46,319 nucleotides of DNA from DATFWC01 sp045801465 (GCA_045801465.1 JBJMSU010000030.1:1-46319), one strand, 5' to 3'; positions 1 through 8,338 are shown, counted from the first letter of the stretch. Made by a program: numbers and translations. The notes: a model not told the origin generated them from the sequence alone.

Positions 1-45
1 GGGAACTTCAAATCGAAAAGCGGCACAAGAAGCAAATACTTGCTA

Positions 46-116
46 GTGCCCCGTTGCTTTCGAAGTTCGTGTCCGAAGGAGGCTGCGATGTATCACGAAC
101 TTGGGAAGCGGGGCAC
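46..116. repeat. Inverted repeat upstream of the acpXL operon
   Basis: Arms at 46-71 and 94-116 are imperfect reverse complements: GTGCCCCG, CTT and AAGTTCGTG occur in the same order in both, with a 3-base insertion in the left arm. The 22-base loop holds an AAGGAGG Shine-Dalgarno-like string (76-82) and an ATG at 88. As RNA this would fold into a long stem presenting the ribosome site in its loop. It could instead be one end of a dispersed repeat; the upstream gene is outside the window. Confidence 0.6.
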
Positions 117-198
117 TCGTCGGGATCTGCCGCCATTGAACTCGCCTGCCCTCTTCGCTATACGGGCAGCGCGGCCTTGTCAGCGCGAGGGGACTTAA
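88..198 (+). CDS. Candidate 36-residue leader peptide ORF
   Basis: ATG at 88 follows a near-perfect Shine-Dalgarno string AAGGAGG (76-82) by five bases, and the frame runs 36 codons to TAA at 196-198, 74 bases before acpXL. The peptide starts MYHELGKRG, is rich in Arg and Pro and has no signal peptide or membrane segment. I recognise no family. The strong ribosome site lying in the loop of an inverted repeat suggests either a regulatory leader or coincidence. The 1-272 stretch holds no other gene that I can support. Confidence 0.28.
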   Translation: MYHELGKRGTRRDLPPLNSPALFAIRAARPCQREGT

Positions 199-272
199 TC
201 GAAGCGCCGGGATAAGGGGCTTTCCTCGATCCGGCATCACGCCGAACCACTAAACAATTCAGAGACTTGCCG

Positions 273-563
273 ATGTCATCGACGTTCGACACCGTGGCCA
301 GCATCATTGCCGAGACGTGCGACATCCCGCGCGAGAACATCAAGCCAGAGAGCCACGCCATCGACGATCTCGGCATCGACAGCCTCGACTTTCTCGACAT
401 CGCTTTCGCCATCGATAAGGCCTTCGCCATCAAGCTGCCGCTCGAAAAGTGGACCCAGGAGGTCAACGACGGGGCGGCGACGACGGAGCAATATTTCGTC
501 TTGAAGAATCTCTGCGCCCGCATCGACGACCTGGTCGCCGCCAAGGGAGCCGTAAGCACGTAA
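273..563 (+). CDS. acpXL: Acyl carrier protein AcpXL (lipid A very-long-chain fatty acid)
   Basis: A 96-residue dedicated acyl carrier protein that carries the growing 27-hydroxyoctacosanoyl-type chain for lipid A in rhizobia and relatives. The phosphopantetheine site is DLGIDSLDFLD, with Ser near residue 38. The region IAETCDIPRENIKPESHAIDD and the C-terminal YFVLKNLCARIDDL are typical of AcpXL rather than AcpP. I chose ATG 273 over an in-frame TTG at 267 because AGAGA at 261-265 gives a suitably spaced ribosome site. It is the first gene of a tight operon, with fabZ following 8 bases after the stop. The order acpXL-fabZ-fabF-fabF-adh-lpxXL matches the known rhizobial cluster. Confidence 0.94.
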   Translation: MSSTFDTVASIIAETCDIPRENIKPESHAIDDLGIDSLDFLDIAFAIDKAFAIKLPLEKWTQEVNDGAATTEQYFVLKNLCARIDDLVAAKGAVST

Positions 564-571
564 GTGACGGC

Positions 572-1045
572 ATGCAGCTTGAGTATTTTCAGCTGATCGA
601 TCGCATCGTCGAGCTCGATCTCACCGATCGAACGATCCGCAGCGAGGCCAAGGTTCCGCTCACCAGCACGATCTTCGAAGGTCACTTTCCCGGCCATCCT
701 CTGATGCCCGGCGTGCTGCTCATCGAAACCATGGCGCAGACCGCGGGTTGGCTCGTCATCGCGGTTACGCGCTTCCAGCGCATGCCGTTTCTCGCCGCCG
801 TCAAGGAAGCCAAGCTGCGCACCTTCGTGACGCCGGGGCAGCTCCTGTCGGTTGCCGCCGAACTGGTGCACGAAGGCTCGGGCTATGCCATGACGGCGGC
901 TCGCATCGCGGTCGACGGCAAATCCGTCTGCAACGCGGAGATCACCTTCAAGGTGACGAATTTTCCCAATGAGGAGTTCCGCGCCCGCATGCAGGAATGG
1001 GGCAAGCGTCTGCAGATCCCCATAGAGGCGCCTGCGAATGGCTGA
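572..1045 (+). CDS. fabZ: 3-hydroxyacyl-ACP dehydratase, FabZ-like (FabZXL)
   Basis: A 157-residue hot-dog fold dehydratase that should remove water from 3-hydroxyacyl-AcpXL in each elongation round. The catalytic motif GHFPGHPLMPGVLLIE lies at about residues 38-53, with the catalytic His in GHFPGHP and the usual acidic residue downstream as Glu in LLIETMAQ. ATG 572 starts the conserved sequence; the frame is open further upstream, but that part overlaps acpXL and resembles nothing. Its last codons overlap the next gene by 8 bases (1038-1045), implying translational coupling. FabA can be excluded by its different active-site surroundings. Confidence 0.93.
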   Translation: MQLEYFQLIDRIVELDLTDRTIRSEAKVPLTSTIFEGHFPGHPLMPGVLLIETMAQTAGWLVIAVTRFQRMPFLAAVKEAKLRTFVTPGQLLSVAAELVHEGSGYAMTAARIAVDGKSVCNAEITFKVTNFPNEEFRARMQEWGKRLQIPIEAPANG

Positions 1046-2231
1046 GGCGGCGCGAGCAGTCCTGGTCACCGGCATCGGTCTCGTCTCGTGCCTCGGTGAA
1101 GGGCCGGACGCGCATTGGCAGCGGCTGATGCAGGCTCGCCCCTGCGCCGATACGACGACGTTCGCGCCTTATGTCGTGCATCCGCTCGCGCCGATCGAGC
1201 TCGACCGGCAGATCCCGAAAAAGGGCGACCAGCGCCAGATGGAGCCGTGGCAGCGCATCGGCACGTTCGCGGCCGGCCTGGCGCTGGATTCGGCGGGAGC
1301 CAAAGGCAACGCGGCGCTCCTCGCCCGCATGGATCTGATCGTGGCGGCCGGCGGCGGAGAACGCGACTACGCGGTCGACGCGGCCATTCTCACCGGGCTG
1401 CAAGGTGCCGAGCGTCCGGGCGTGTTCCTCAACGAACGGCTGATGAGCGATCTGCGTCCGACGCTGTTCCTCGCGCAGTTGTCGAACCTGCTCGCCGGCA
1501 ACATCTCGATCGTGCATGGCGTGACCGGTTCTTCGCGCACCTTGATGGGCGAGGAATCGGCCGGGGTGGATGCGGTACGCATCGCGCTTGCCCGCATCGC
1601 ATCGGGACAAAGCGAGATCGTCCTGGTCGGCGGCGCCCATAACGGCGAACGCCTGGACCTGCTGCTGCTCAGAGAGGCAGGCGGTTGCGCGTTGAAGGGA
1701 GATTTCGCGCCGGTTTTCGAGCGCAGCGGGCGTGGCGGAGGACTGGCAGGCGGATCCCTCGGCGCCTTTCTGGTGCTGGAATCCGCGGAACACGCGGCGG
1801 CGCGCGGCGCCCGGCCGCTGGCGCGATTGTCGCGCGTCCGCTCGGAGCGCACCAGTCGTCGCCCGGGAGAGACGCAGGCCGTGCTCGAACGCATGTGGAC
1901 GGAGTTCGAGCCGTCGCTTGCGCCGAGCCGCTTTGCCCTCCTGTCGGGCGCGACCGGCGCCGAACCGGCCACTGCCGAGGAGCGTCGCTTCCTTCAAGCG
2001 CATCCAGGCGTTCCCGTCCGCGCGACCGGGACCTATATCGGGCATGCGTTCGATGCTCAATTTCCGATGAACCTGGCCCTTGCCACCCTGGCATTGGCGC
2101 ACGGCCGGCTGTATCCCTCGTTCGGCAGCGTCGAGACCGACGGCGCGCACGCAGGACTGACGCAAATTGTCGTCACGTCGGTCGGTTACTGGCGTGGTGA
2201 AGGCATGGCGCTGATCGAAGCGCTGCCTTGA
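1038..2231 (+). CDS. Beta-ketoacyl-ACP synthase-like protein without active-site Cys (FabF2XL type)
   Basis: A 397-residue thiolase-fold protein starting VLVTGIGLVSCLGEG, clearly of the KAS II/FabF superfamily. The nucleophile elbow, normally a TAC(A/S)SG-type motif, reads HGVTGSSRTLMGEES at about residues 160-174, so the Cys is absent. The first catalytic His (N-x-H-G-T-G-T in the next gene) is replaced by LSGATGAEPA. The second His survives in YIGHAFDAQ. This is the pattern of a ketosynthase-beta or chain-length-factor subunit, not of an independent condensing enzyme. It overlaps fabZ by 8 bases and is followed by a complete KAS after 10 bases, so a heterodimer setting very long chain length is the likely role (inference). 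Confidence 0.9.
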   Translation: MAEAARAVLVTGIGLVSCLGEGPDAHWQRLMQARPCADTTTFAPYVVHPLAPIELDRQIPKKGDQRQMEPWQRIGTFAAGLALDSAGAKGNAALLARMDLIVAAGGGERDYAVDAAILTGLQGAERPGVFLNERLMSDLRPTLFLAQLSNLLAGNISIVHGVTGSSRTLMGEESAGVDAVRIALARIASGQSEIVLVGGAHNGERLDLLLLREAGGCALKGDFAPVFERSGRGGGLAGGSLGAFLVLESAEHAAARGARPLARLSRVRSERTSRRPGETQAVLERMWTEFEPSLAPSRFALLSGATGAEPATAEERRFLQAHPGVPVRATGTYIGHAFDAQFPMNLALATLALAHGRLYPSFGSVETDGAHAGLTQIVVTSVGYWRGEGMALIEALP

Positions 2232-2241
2232 GGGAGACAAT

Positions 2242-3522
2242 ATGGTGTCGAGGCAGGATGGGGATCGCCGTCCGACCGTGGTGGTCACCGGCATGGGAAT
2301 GGTCACGTCGCTCGGCGCCGGGCTTGAGGAAAACTGGGCAAAGCTGACCGCCGGCCAATCGGGGATCAAGCCGATTGCGCGTTTCCCGACCGAAGGATTG
2401 AAGACGACGATTGCCGGAACGATCGACTTCGTTCCGGTCGAGCCGTTCTGCTCGATCGAGCTCGGGGAACGATTGGCCGTCATGGCCATCGAGGAAGCCG
2501 TCACCCAATCAGGCGTCGGCCGCAAGGACGATTTTCCCGGACCCTTGTTCCTCGCCGTCGCTCCGGTCGAGTTCGAATGGGAGCACCGGCAGGCCTTCGC
2601 CGCCGCGGCGGCTCGCACGAATCAGCTCGATTACCAAAGCCTGCTGCGTGCGGCGTCGGGCGGCGGCTTCGCGGCGATCCATGAACGCTGCCTGTTCGGC
2701 TCGGTCGCCGAGCACTTGGCCGAGCATTTCGGCACCAAAGGCTCGCCCATCTCGCTGTCGACCGCGTGCGCGTCGGGCGCCACGGCCATTCAGCTCGGCG
2801 TCGAGGCGATCCGGCGCGGCGAGACCGATGCGGCCTTGTGCGTGGGAACCGATGCCTCGGTCAATCCGGAAGCGCTGATCCGCTTCTCGCTGTTGTCGGC
2901 GCTCTCCACCCAGAACGATCCGCCGCGGGCGGCGGCAAAACCCTTTGCCAAGAATCGCGACGGCTTCGTGATGGCCGAAGGCGCCGGTGCCCTCGTGCTC
3001 GAGAGCCTGGCGGCGGCGACGGCGCGCGGCGCGAGAATTCTCGGCGTCATCGAAGGGTGCGGCGAGATGGCGGATGCGTTTCATCGCACGCGCTCGAGTC
3101 CCGACGGCAAGCCGATCATCGGCTGCATGCGCAACGCGCTCGCCGATGCGGGGCGCGAGCCCGATGAAATCGACTACGTCAACCCGCATGGAACCGGCAC
3201 GCCGGAGAACGACAAGATGGAACACGTCGGCGCCGCCGCCGTGTTCGGCGAACGCGCCAAACAGGTTCCCATGTCGTCGAACAAATCGATGATCGGCCAC
3301 ACGCTGTCGGCGGCCGGCACGGTGGAGGCGATCTTCACGCTGCTCACGCTGGAGCACCAACGCATCCCGCCGACCATCAACTACCTGGTTCCGGACCCGG
3401 CGATCCCGCTCGACGTGGTGCCGAACGTGGCGCGCGATGCGCGGGTGCGCTGCGCCCTTTCCAACTCGTTCGGGTTCGGCGGCCAGAACGTCTCGCTGGT
3501 GATGAGCCGAGAGCCGGCGTGA
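2242..3522 (+). CDS. fabF: Beta-ketoacyl-ACP synthase II, FabF family (FabF1XL type)
   Basis: A 426-residue condensing enzyme with the full Cys-His-His triad: Cys176 in STACASGATA, His316 in NPHGTGTPEND and His353 in NKSMIGHTLSAAG. It should perform the decarboxylative condensation that elongates AcpXL-bound acyl chains with malonyl-ACP. GGGAGA at 2232-2237 precedes the ATG. It is about 15 residues longer than housekeeping FabF, mostly at the N-terminus (MVSRQDGDRRPTV). It sits directly after the Cys-less paralogue, which supports a KAS-alpha/KAS-beta pair. Its place in the acpXL cluster indicates lipid A very-long-chain synthesis rather than bulk FAS II. Confidence 0.93.
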   Translation: MVSRQDGDRRPTVVVTGMGMVTSLGAGLEENWAKLTAGQSGIKPIARFPTEGLKTTIAGTIDFVPVEPFCSIELGERLAVMAIEEAVTQSGVGRKDDFPGPLFLAVAPVEFEWEHRQAFAAAAARTNQLDYQSLLRAASGGGFAAIHERCLFGSVAEHLAEHFGTKGSPISLSTACASGATAIQLGVEAIRRGETDAALCVGTDASVNPEALIRFSLLSALSTQNDPPRAAAKPFAKNRDGFVMAEGAGALVLESLAAATARGARILGVIEGCGEMADAFHRTRSSPDGKPIIGCMRNALADAGREPDEIDYVNPHGTGTPENDKMEHVGAAAVFGERAKQVPMSSNKSMIGHTLSAAGTVEAIFTLLTLEHQRIPPTINYLVPDPAIPLDVVPNVARDARVRCALSNSFGFGGQNVSLVMSREPA

Positions 3523-3536
3523 GCCGAGAGTAAGGC

Positions 3537-4559
3537 ATGCGTGCACTCGCGCTCGTCGCCGACCGTCGGCTTGAGCTGACCGATGTCCCGCCGCCGCCGG
3601 CTCCCGCCGCCGGCGAGGTTCAGATTCGCGTCCGGGCGGTGGCGCTCAACCACATCGATCTGTGGGGCTTCCGCGGCATGGCTTTCGCCAAGCGCAACCT
3701 GCCGCTCGTGGTCGGCGCCGAAGCCGCCGGCGAGATCGCGGCCGTTGGCCCGGACGTGAGCGACCTGAAGGCAGGCGATCACGTCGTCATGTATGGGGCG
3801 ATGACCTGCGGCACCTGCCCGGCCTGCCGCGAAGGGCGCGATAATCTGTGCGAGAACGTGGCCGGCATCATGGGATTTCATGTCGACGGCTTTGCCCGCG
3901 ATGTCGTCAACCTGCCGGCCCGCCTCGCCATTCCGGTTCCCGCCGGCGTTGCGCTGCGCGATGCCGCCTGCGCGCCCATCGCATTCGCGACCGTCGAGCA
4001 CATGCTGTTCGACAACGCCAGGCTCAAGGCCGGCGAGACCATCCTGGTCCATGCCGGCGGATCCGGCATCGGCACTGCGGCGATCCAGATGGCGAAGAGC
4101 ATCGGCTGCACGGTGATCGCCACGGTCGGCGACGATGAGAAAGGACTCAAGGCCAAGGCGCTCGGCGCGGACTATGTCGTGAACTACCGCAATGACCGGT
4201 TCGAGCACGTGACGCGCAAGATCACGGCGAAGAAGGGAGTCGACGTCGTGTTCGAGCATGTAGGCGCCGACACCTTCAACGGCTCGCTGCTCTGCCTCAA
4301 GCGCGGGGGGCGGCTGGTGACGTGCGGCGCGACCTCGGGGCCGATCACCACTCTCAATCTCATGCAGCTGTTTCAGCAGCAATATCGCATCATCGGTTCG
4401 TTCGGCGCCTCGATGCGCAATATCCGCGATGCGCTGGCCAAAATGCAGGCGGGGTTGCGCCCAGTGATCGACACGGAGGTCGATCTCGCCGACTTCGGGC
4501 GCGGTCTCGAACGCCTCGAAAGCCGCCGGGTGTTCGGCAAGATCGTCGTGCAATTCTAG
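3537..4559 (+). CDS. MDR-superfamily oxidoreductase of the acpXL cluster (Adh2XL type)
   Basis: A 340-residue medium-chain dehydrogenase/reductase with a GroES-like N-terminus and a Rossmann domain (HAGGSGIGTAAIQMAK, about residue 174 onward). The structural zinc loop is intact: Cys91, Cys94, Cys97 and Cys105 in CGTCPACREGRDNLC. The catalytic zinc site of alcohol dehydrogenases is not: the usual Cys position reads Asn38 in ALNHIDLW, and the GHE motif reads GAE (60-62). It is therefore more like quinone or enoyl reductases than a zinc alcohol dehydrogenase, despite the usual name. In this operon an enoyl-acyl-AcpXL reductase role would complete the elongation cycle (inference). It starts 14 bases after the ketosynthase. 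Confidence 0.9.
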   Translation: MRALALVADRRLELTDVPPPPAPAAGEVQIRVRAVALNHIDLWGFRGMAFAKRNLPLVVGAEAAGEIAAVGPDVSDLKAGDHVVMYGAMTCGTCPACREGRDNLCENVAGIMGFHVDGFARDVVNLPARLAIPVPAGVALRDAACAPIAFATVEHMLFDNARLKAGETILVHAGGSGIGTAAIQMAKSIGCTVIATVGDDEKGLKAKALGADYVVNYRNDRFEHVTRKITAKKGVDVVFEHVGADTFNGSLLCLKRGGRLVTCGATSGPITTLNLMQLFQQQYRIIGSFGASMRNIRDALAKMQAGLRPVIDTEVDLADFGRGLERLESRRVFGKIVVQF

Positions 4560-4572
4560 AACGGCGTGCGCG

Positions 4573-5505
4573 ATGCGGACCGAATCAGGACGCTTGGGCG
4601 CACGAGTGCGATCACGGTTGAAGGCGGTCGTCGATGCAGTTGCCGGCCGGCTCGCCGTGCGGCTCCTGAGGGCGATCCGGCGCACCGATCCGGACCGCAT
4701 GGCCGATCGCAGCGCTGCCTTTCTGCGGCGCGTCGGGCCGTTCTTTCCCGAGCATCGCATCGGCCGCGCCAACCTCGCGGCCGCCTTTCCGGAAAAATCC
4801 GTGGCCGAGATCGAGCAAATCCTCAAGGGCGTGTGGGACAATCTCGGACGACTGGCGGCCGAGTACGCGCATCTCGACCGCTTGTGGGACTGCGATCTCG
4901 ATCACCCCTCCTCGCGCCGCATCGAGATTGCACCCGAGACGATCGCTCGCTTCCGGCGACTGCGCGACGACGGCAAGCCGGCGCTCGTATTTGCCGCCCA
5001 TCTCGCCAACTGGGAGCTGCCGGCGCTGGCCGCCTCGGCTTACGGCCTCGAAGCCGCGGTCCTTTTTCGCGCGCCCAATATCGGCAATGTTGCCGCCGCG
5101 GTGAGCGAGATCCGCGCCCCCAACATGGGAAACCTGATCTCGACCGGGATCAGCGCACCGAGCGCGGTGGCCGCCGCGCTCGAGCGCGGGCTGCACGTCG
5201 GCATCCTGGTCGACCAATTTTACTATCACGGGGTGGAGGTCGAGTTCTTCGGACGGCGGTGCAAGGCCAATCCCATGGTGGCGCGATTGGCGCGCCATTT
5301 CGAGTGCCCGATCCACGGCACGCGCGTAATCCGCCTGCCCGATCATCGATTTCGCGTCGAGCTCACCGAGGAAATTTCGACGCCGCGCGACAGCGAGGGC
5401 CGCATCGACGTGCAGGCGACGACGCAGACGATCAACACGATCGTCGAGGGCTGGGTGCGCGAGCATCCCGAGCAATGGCTGTGGCTGCATCGGCGATGGC
5501 GTTGA
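4573..5505 (+). CDS. lpxXL: Lipid A very-long-chain acyltransferase LpxXL (HtrB/MsbB family)
   Basis: A 310-residue member of the lysophospholipid/lipid A acyltransferase family (LpxL/HtrB). The catalytic H-x4-E motif is HLANWE, His143 and Glu148. Other family blocks are visible, such as GILVDQFY and PMVARLARHF. It should transfer the very long hydroxyacyl chain from AcpXL to the lipid A precursor at the inner membrane. The N-terminus is basic and moderately hydrophobic rather than a clear transmembrane helix. It is the last gene of the cluster, 13 bases after the MDR reductase. The context rather than the motif distinguishes it from ordinary LpxL. Confidence 0.91.
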   Translation: MRTESGRLGARVRSRLKAVVDAVAGRLAVRLLRAIRRTDPDRMADRSAAFLRRVGPFFPEHRIGRANLAAAFPEKSVAEIEQILKGVWDNLGRLAAEYAHLDRLWDCDLDHPSSRRIEIAPETIARFRRLRDDGKPALVFAAHLANWELPALAASAYGLEAAVLFRAPNIGNVAAAVSEIRAPNMGNLISTGISAPSAVAAALERGLHVGILVDQFYYHGVEVEFFGRRCKANPMVARLARHFECPIHGTRVIRLPDHRFRVELTEEISTPRDSEGRIDVQATTQTINTIVEGWVREHPEQWLWLHRRWR

Positions 5506-5584
5506 AAGGGCAGCCGTGTTATGGCCATGAACGTCCGCCATTTGGGGGGCTCGGCCGGACCATCGACCGGTCACGGGAGGGGAA

Positions 5585-7201
5585 ATGCCGGCGCCGCGCG
5601 CATGCAACGTGCTCCTGATCTATCCCCGTTTCTCATCGGGAACGTTCTGGAACTTCGAAGCGGCATGCAAGCTCTTCGGCGCCCGCTACCCTGCGGCTCC
5701 GCTCGGACTGATCACCGTGGCGGCGTTGCTGCCGGCAGCATGGACGATCCGTCTTGTCGATCGCAACGTGGAGGAACTGGCCGACAGCGACCTCGAATGG
5801 GCCGACCTCGTCATGACTGGCGGCATGCTGCCGCAGCAATACGATCTCATCGAGGTCATCGACCTCTGCCGTGAGCGCGAAAAGCCGATCGCGATCGGCG
5901 GTCCTGCCGTCACGTCGAGCCCGCATATCTATGCCAGGGCCAACTTCCGGGTCCTCGGCGAAGCCGAGGGGATCATCGACAAATTCATCGCCGCATGGGA
6001 GGCGGGAGCGCGAGAGGGAATCTTCGAGGCCGAGAAGTTCCAGGTGGACGTGACCAAGAGCCCGATCCCGCGCTTCGACCTGCTGAAGTTCGATCATTAT
6101 CTCCATATCGGCGTGCAGTTCTCGCGCGGTTGTCCGTTCACCTGCGAGTTCTGCGACATCATCGAGCTGTATGGGCGGGTGCCGCGCGCCAAGACCAATG
6201 CGCAGATGCTGAACGAGCTCTCGGCGCTCTATCGGCTCGGCTACCGCGGCCATGTGGATTTCGTGGACGACAACCTCATCGGCAACAAGAAGGCCGTGAA
6301 GGCCTTCCTGCCCGACCTGCGCGACTGGCTCGACGAGCATGGCTGCCCGTTCGAGTTCACGACCGAAGCCTCGATCAATATGGCCGACGATGCCGAGCTG
6401 TTGCGGCGCATGAACGAGGCGAACTTCGTCGGCGTATTCGTAGGGATCGAAAGTCCCGACCCGGAGACCTTGGTCCAGACGCGCAAAAAGCAAAATACGC
6501 GGCGCAGCCTGGTGGAGAGCATCCACAAGATTTATGCTGCCGGCCTGTTCGTCACCGCGGGATTCATCGTCGGCTTCGACAGCGAAAAAGGCTCGGTGGC
6601 GGGCGCGATCGTCGAGCTGATCGAGGACGCGGCAATTCCGGTCTGCATGGTGGGCTTGCTCTTTGCGCTCCCGCACACGCAACTCACCCGCAGGCTGGCC
6701 AAGGAAGGACGGCTGCATCCGGAGCCCGAGCGATACCCGGCCGGAAGCGCGGACCAGTGCACCCAGGGCCTGAACTTCGACACGCTGCGGCCGCGGCAGG
6801 ACATCCTTCTCGACTACAAGCGCGTCCTGGAGCGAATCTACGATCCGGTCGCGTACGCGGGTCGGCTCAAGCGGCTGGCCGCGCTGCTGGACAATTCCGG
6901 CCGCCAGCGGCGAACCCGAGCCGGCGACGCGCGGCGCGGGTTCAGCAGCACGGAAATTCTCCATCGGATCATCAGCAATCTGCCCGAGCCGCGCGAGGTG
7001 TTTTCGCGAACGCTGACCCACTGCATCTCGACCAACCCGCGGTCGGCCCGCTGGATCATCGCGCTGATGGCCCTCTACCTCCATCTCGGACCGTTCTCGC
7101 GCTATCTGGTCCAGCAGATCGACGAGAAGATCCAGGAGCTCGACACGGACGCGCGCGATCCGCGCAGAACGGCCGAGCCGCCGCGGGCGATCCCGGCATG
7201 A
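5585..7201 (+). CDS. B12-binding-domain radical SAM protein (DUF4070 type)
   Basis: A 538-residue protein with an N-terminal cobalamin-binding-like domain (about 1-150, ending near GGPAVTSS), a radical SAM core with the CxxxCxxC cluster at Cys183, Cys187 and Cys190 (SRGCPFTCEFCD), and a long C-terminal extension containing LKRLAALL-type helices. The DxHxxG cobalamin motif is not obvious; the matching place reads VDRNVEEL, so the lower His ligand may be missing. A strong ribosome site (GGGAGGGG) precedes ATG 5585. Related proteins include class B methylases such as the hopanoid C-2 methylase HpnP, but the N-terminus differs from what I recall of HpnP, so no substrate is assigned. It lies 79 bases after lpxXL on the same strand. 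Confidence 0.88.
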   Translation: MPAPRACNVLLIYPRFSSGTFWNFEAACKLFGARYPAAPLGLITVAALLPAAWTIRLVDRNVEELADSDLEWADLVMTGGMLPQQYDLIEVIDLCREREKPIAIGGPAVTSSPHIYARANFRVLGEAEGIIDKFIAAWEAGAREGIFEAEKFQVDVTKSPIPRFDLLKFDHYLHIGVQFSRGCPFTCEFCDIIELYGRVPRAKTNAQMLNELSALYRLGYRGHVDFVDDNLIGNKKAVKAFLPDLRDWLDEHGCPFEFTTEASINMADDAELLRRMNEANFVGVFVGIESPDPETLVQTRKKQNTRRSLVESIHKIYAAGLFVTAGFIVGFDSEKGSVAGAIVELIEDAAIPVCMVGLLFALPHTQLTRRLAKEGRLHPEPERYPAGSADQCTQGLNFDTLRPRQDILLDYKRVLERIYDPVAYAGRLKRLAALLDNSGRQRRTRAGDARRGFSSTEILHRIISNLPEPREVFSRTLTHCISTNPRSARWIIALMALYLHLGPFSRYLVQQIDEKIQELDTDARDPRRTAEPPRAIPA

Positions 7202-7234
7202 AGGCCTGCCCGATGTTCCTGGGCGCGGGCGCTG

Positions 7235-8338
7235 TCACTTTCCGGTCTTGACCTTGGTCCACAACCGGTTCGTCAGGCGCAGCGTCTTCTGATCCTGCGG
7301 CGTGATGGTGTAGAGACGCTGCATGGTGGCGGCATCCGGATAAATGGACGGATCCTCGAGCACCGCCTTACTGATGAATTTCTGGCTGGCGAGATTGCCG
7401 TTGGCGTACGAGACGTAGGCGGAGTTGCGCGCGGCGATTTCGGGCCGCAGCAGGTAATCGATCAAGGCGTGGGCGGCGTCTGGATTCTTGGCGTCCTTCG
7501 GGATCGCCAGGTTGTCGAAGAACATCTGCGCCCCCTCCTTGGGGATCGAATAGCCGATCTCGATGCCGGTTTTGGCCTCGGCGGCGCGCTTCTGTGCCTG
7601 CTTGATGTCGCCCGACCAGCCGACCACCAGACAGATTTCTCCCCCCGCGAGCGCGTTGAGGTATTCCGACGAATGGAACTTGCGCACCGACGGCCGCACC
7701 TTGGTAACGAGATCGGCCGCCTTCTGCAGATCGGCCGCATCCTTGCTGTTCGGATTGAGGCCGAGATAGTTCAGCGCGGCCGGAAAAATGTCGTCGGAGG
7801 AATCGAGCATGTAGACGCCGCAATCCTTGAACTTGGCGAGGTTGTCCGCATTGAACACGAGCTCCCAGCTGTCGATCTTGAAGTCAGGTCCCAGAATGTC
7901 GCGCGCCTTGTTGACGTTGTAGCCGATGCCGGTCGTCCCCCACATGTAATTGACGGCGTATTGGTTTCCGGGATCGTAGGCGGCCAGCCGTTTGGCGATG
8001 TCCGGCCACACGTTCGCGAGATTGGGCAGCTTCGACTTGTCGAGCTTGTGGAACACGCCGGCCTTGATCTGACGCTCGAGGAAATAGGCGGTCGGAACCA
8101 CGACGTCGTAGCCGGATTTCCCGGCCAGCAGCTTGGTCTCGAGAATCTCGTTGGCATCGAAAGTATCGTAGGTCACCTCGATGCCGGTCTCGCGGGTGAA
8201 ATCCTTCAGCACCGCCGGATCGATGTAGTCGGACCAATTGTAGAAATTGACCCGCTTCTGCTGCGCCTGCGCCACGTTTGCTGCGAACAGGACGAGCGCA
8301 GCCGCCAGCGCGGCGGAAACGAAGCGCACGCGACGCAT
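7235..8338 (-). CDS. Periplasmic polyamine-type ABC substrate-binding protein (PotF/PotD family)
   Basis: A 367-residue binding protein with a typical signal peptide (MRRVRF then a hydrophobic core ending ANVAQA at about residue 23). The mature start KRVNFYNWSDYIDPAVLKDF is characteristic of PotF-like putrescine/spermidine-binding proteins, as are MWGTTGIGYN and LVVGWSGD. I chose ATG 8338 over 8368 because AGGAG sits upstream at normal spacing and the signal peptide begins there. The aminotransferase stop lies 26 bases upstream, so the two are probably cotranscribed. No permease or ATPase gene is adjacent, so its transporter must be encoded elsewhere. Ligand identity is not proven. Confidence 0.91.
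   Translation of the reverse strand: MRRVRFVSAALAAALVLFAANVAQAQQKRVNFYNWSDYIDPAVLKDFTRETGIEVTYDTFDANEILETKLLAGKSGYDVVVPTAYFLERQIKAGVFHKLDKSKLPNLANVWPDIAKRLAAYDPGNQYAVNYMWGTTGIGYNVNKARDILGPDFKIDSWELVFNADNLAKFKDCGVYMLDSSDDIFPAALNYLGLNPNSKDAADLQKAADLVTKVRPSVRKFHSSEYLNALAGGEICLVVGWSGDIKQAQKRAAEAKTGIEIGYSIPKEGAQMFFDNLAIPKDAKNPDAAHALIDYLLRPEIAARNSAYVSYANGNLASQKFISKAVLEDPSIYPDAATMQRLYTITPQDQKTLRLTNRLWTKVKTGK

Noticed and set aside
449..571. Extended N-terminus for the FabZ-like protein
   Set aside because: The extra codons overlap acpXL in another frame and do not match the family; ATG 572 begins the conserved sequence.
948..2618. A 556-codon open frame on the minus strand
   Set aside because: It lies opposite three well-supported acpXL-cluster genes and has low-complexity Arg/Ala-rich sequence typical of the antisense of GC-rich coding DNA.
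5585..7201. Assignment of the radical SAM protein as HpnP (hopanoid C-2 methylase)
   Set aside because: Domain order is compatible, but the N-terminal sequence differs from what I recall of HpnP and no hopanoid genes are adjacent.
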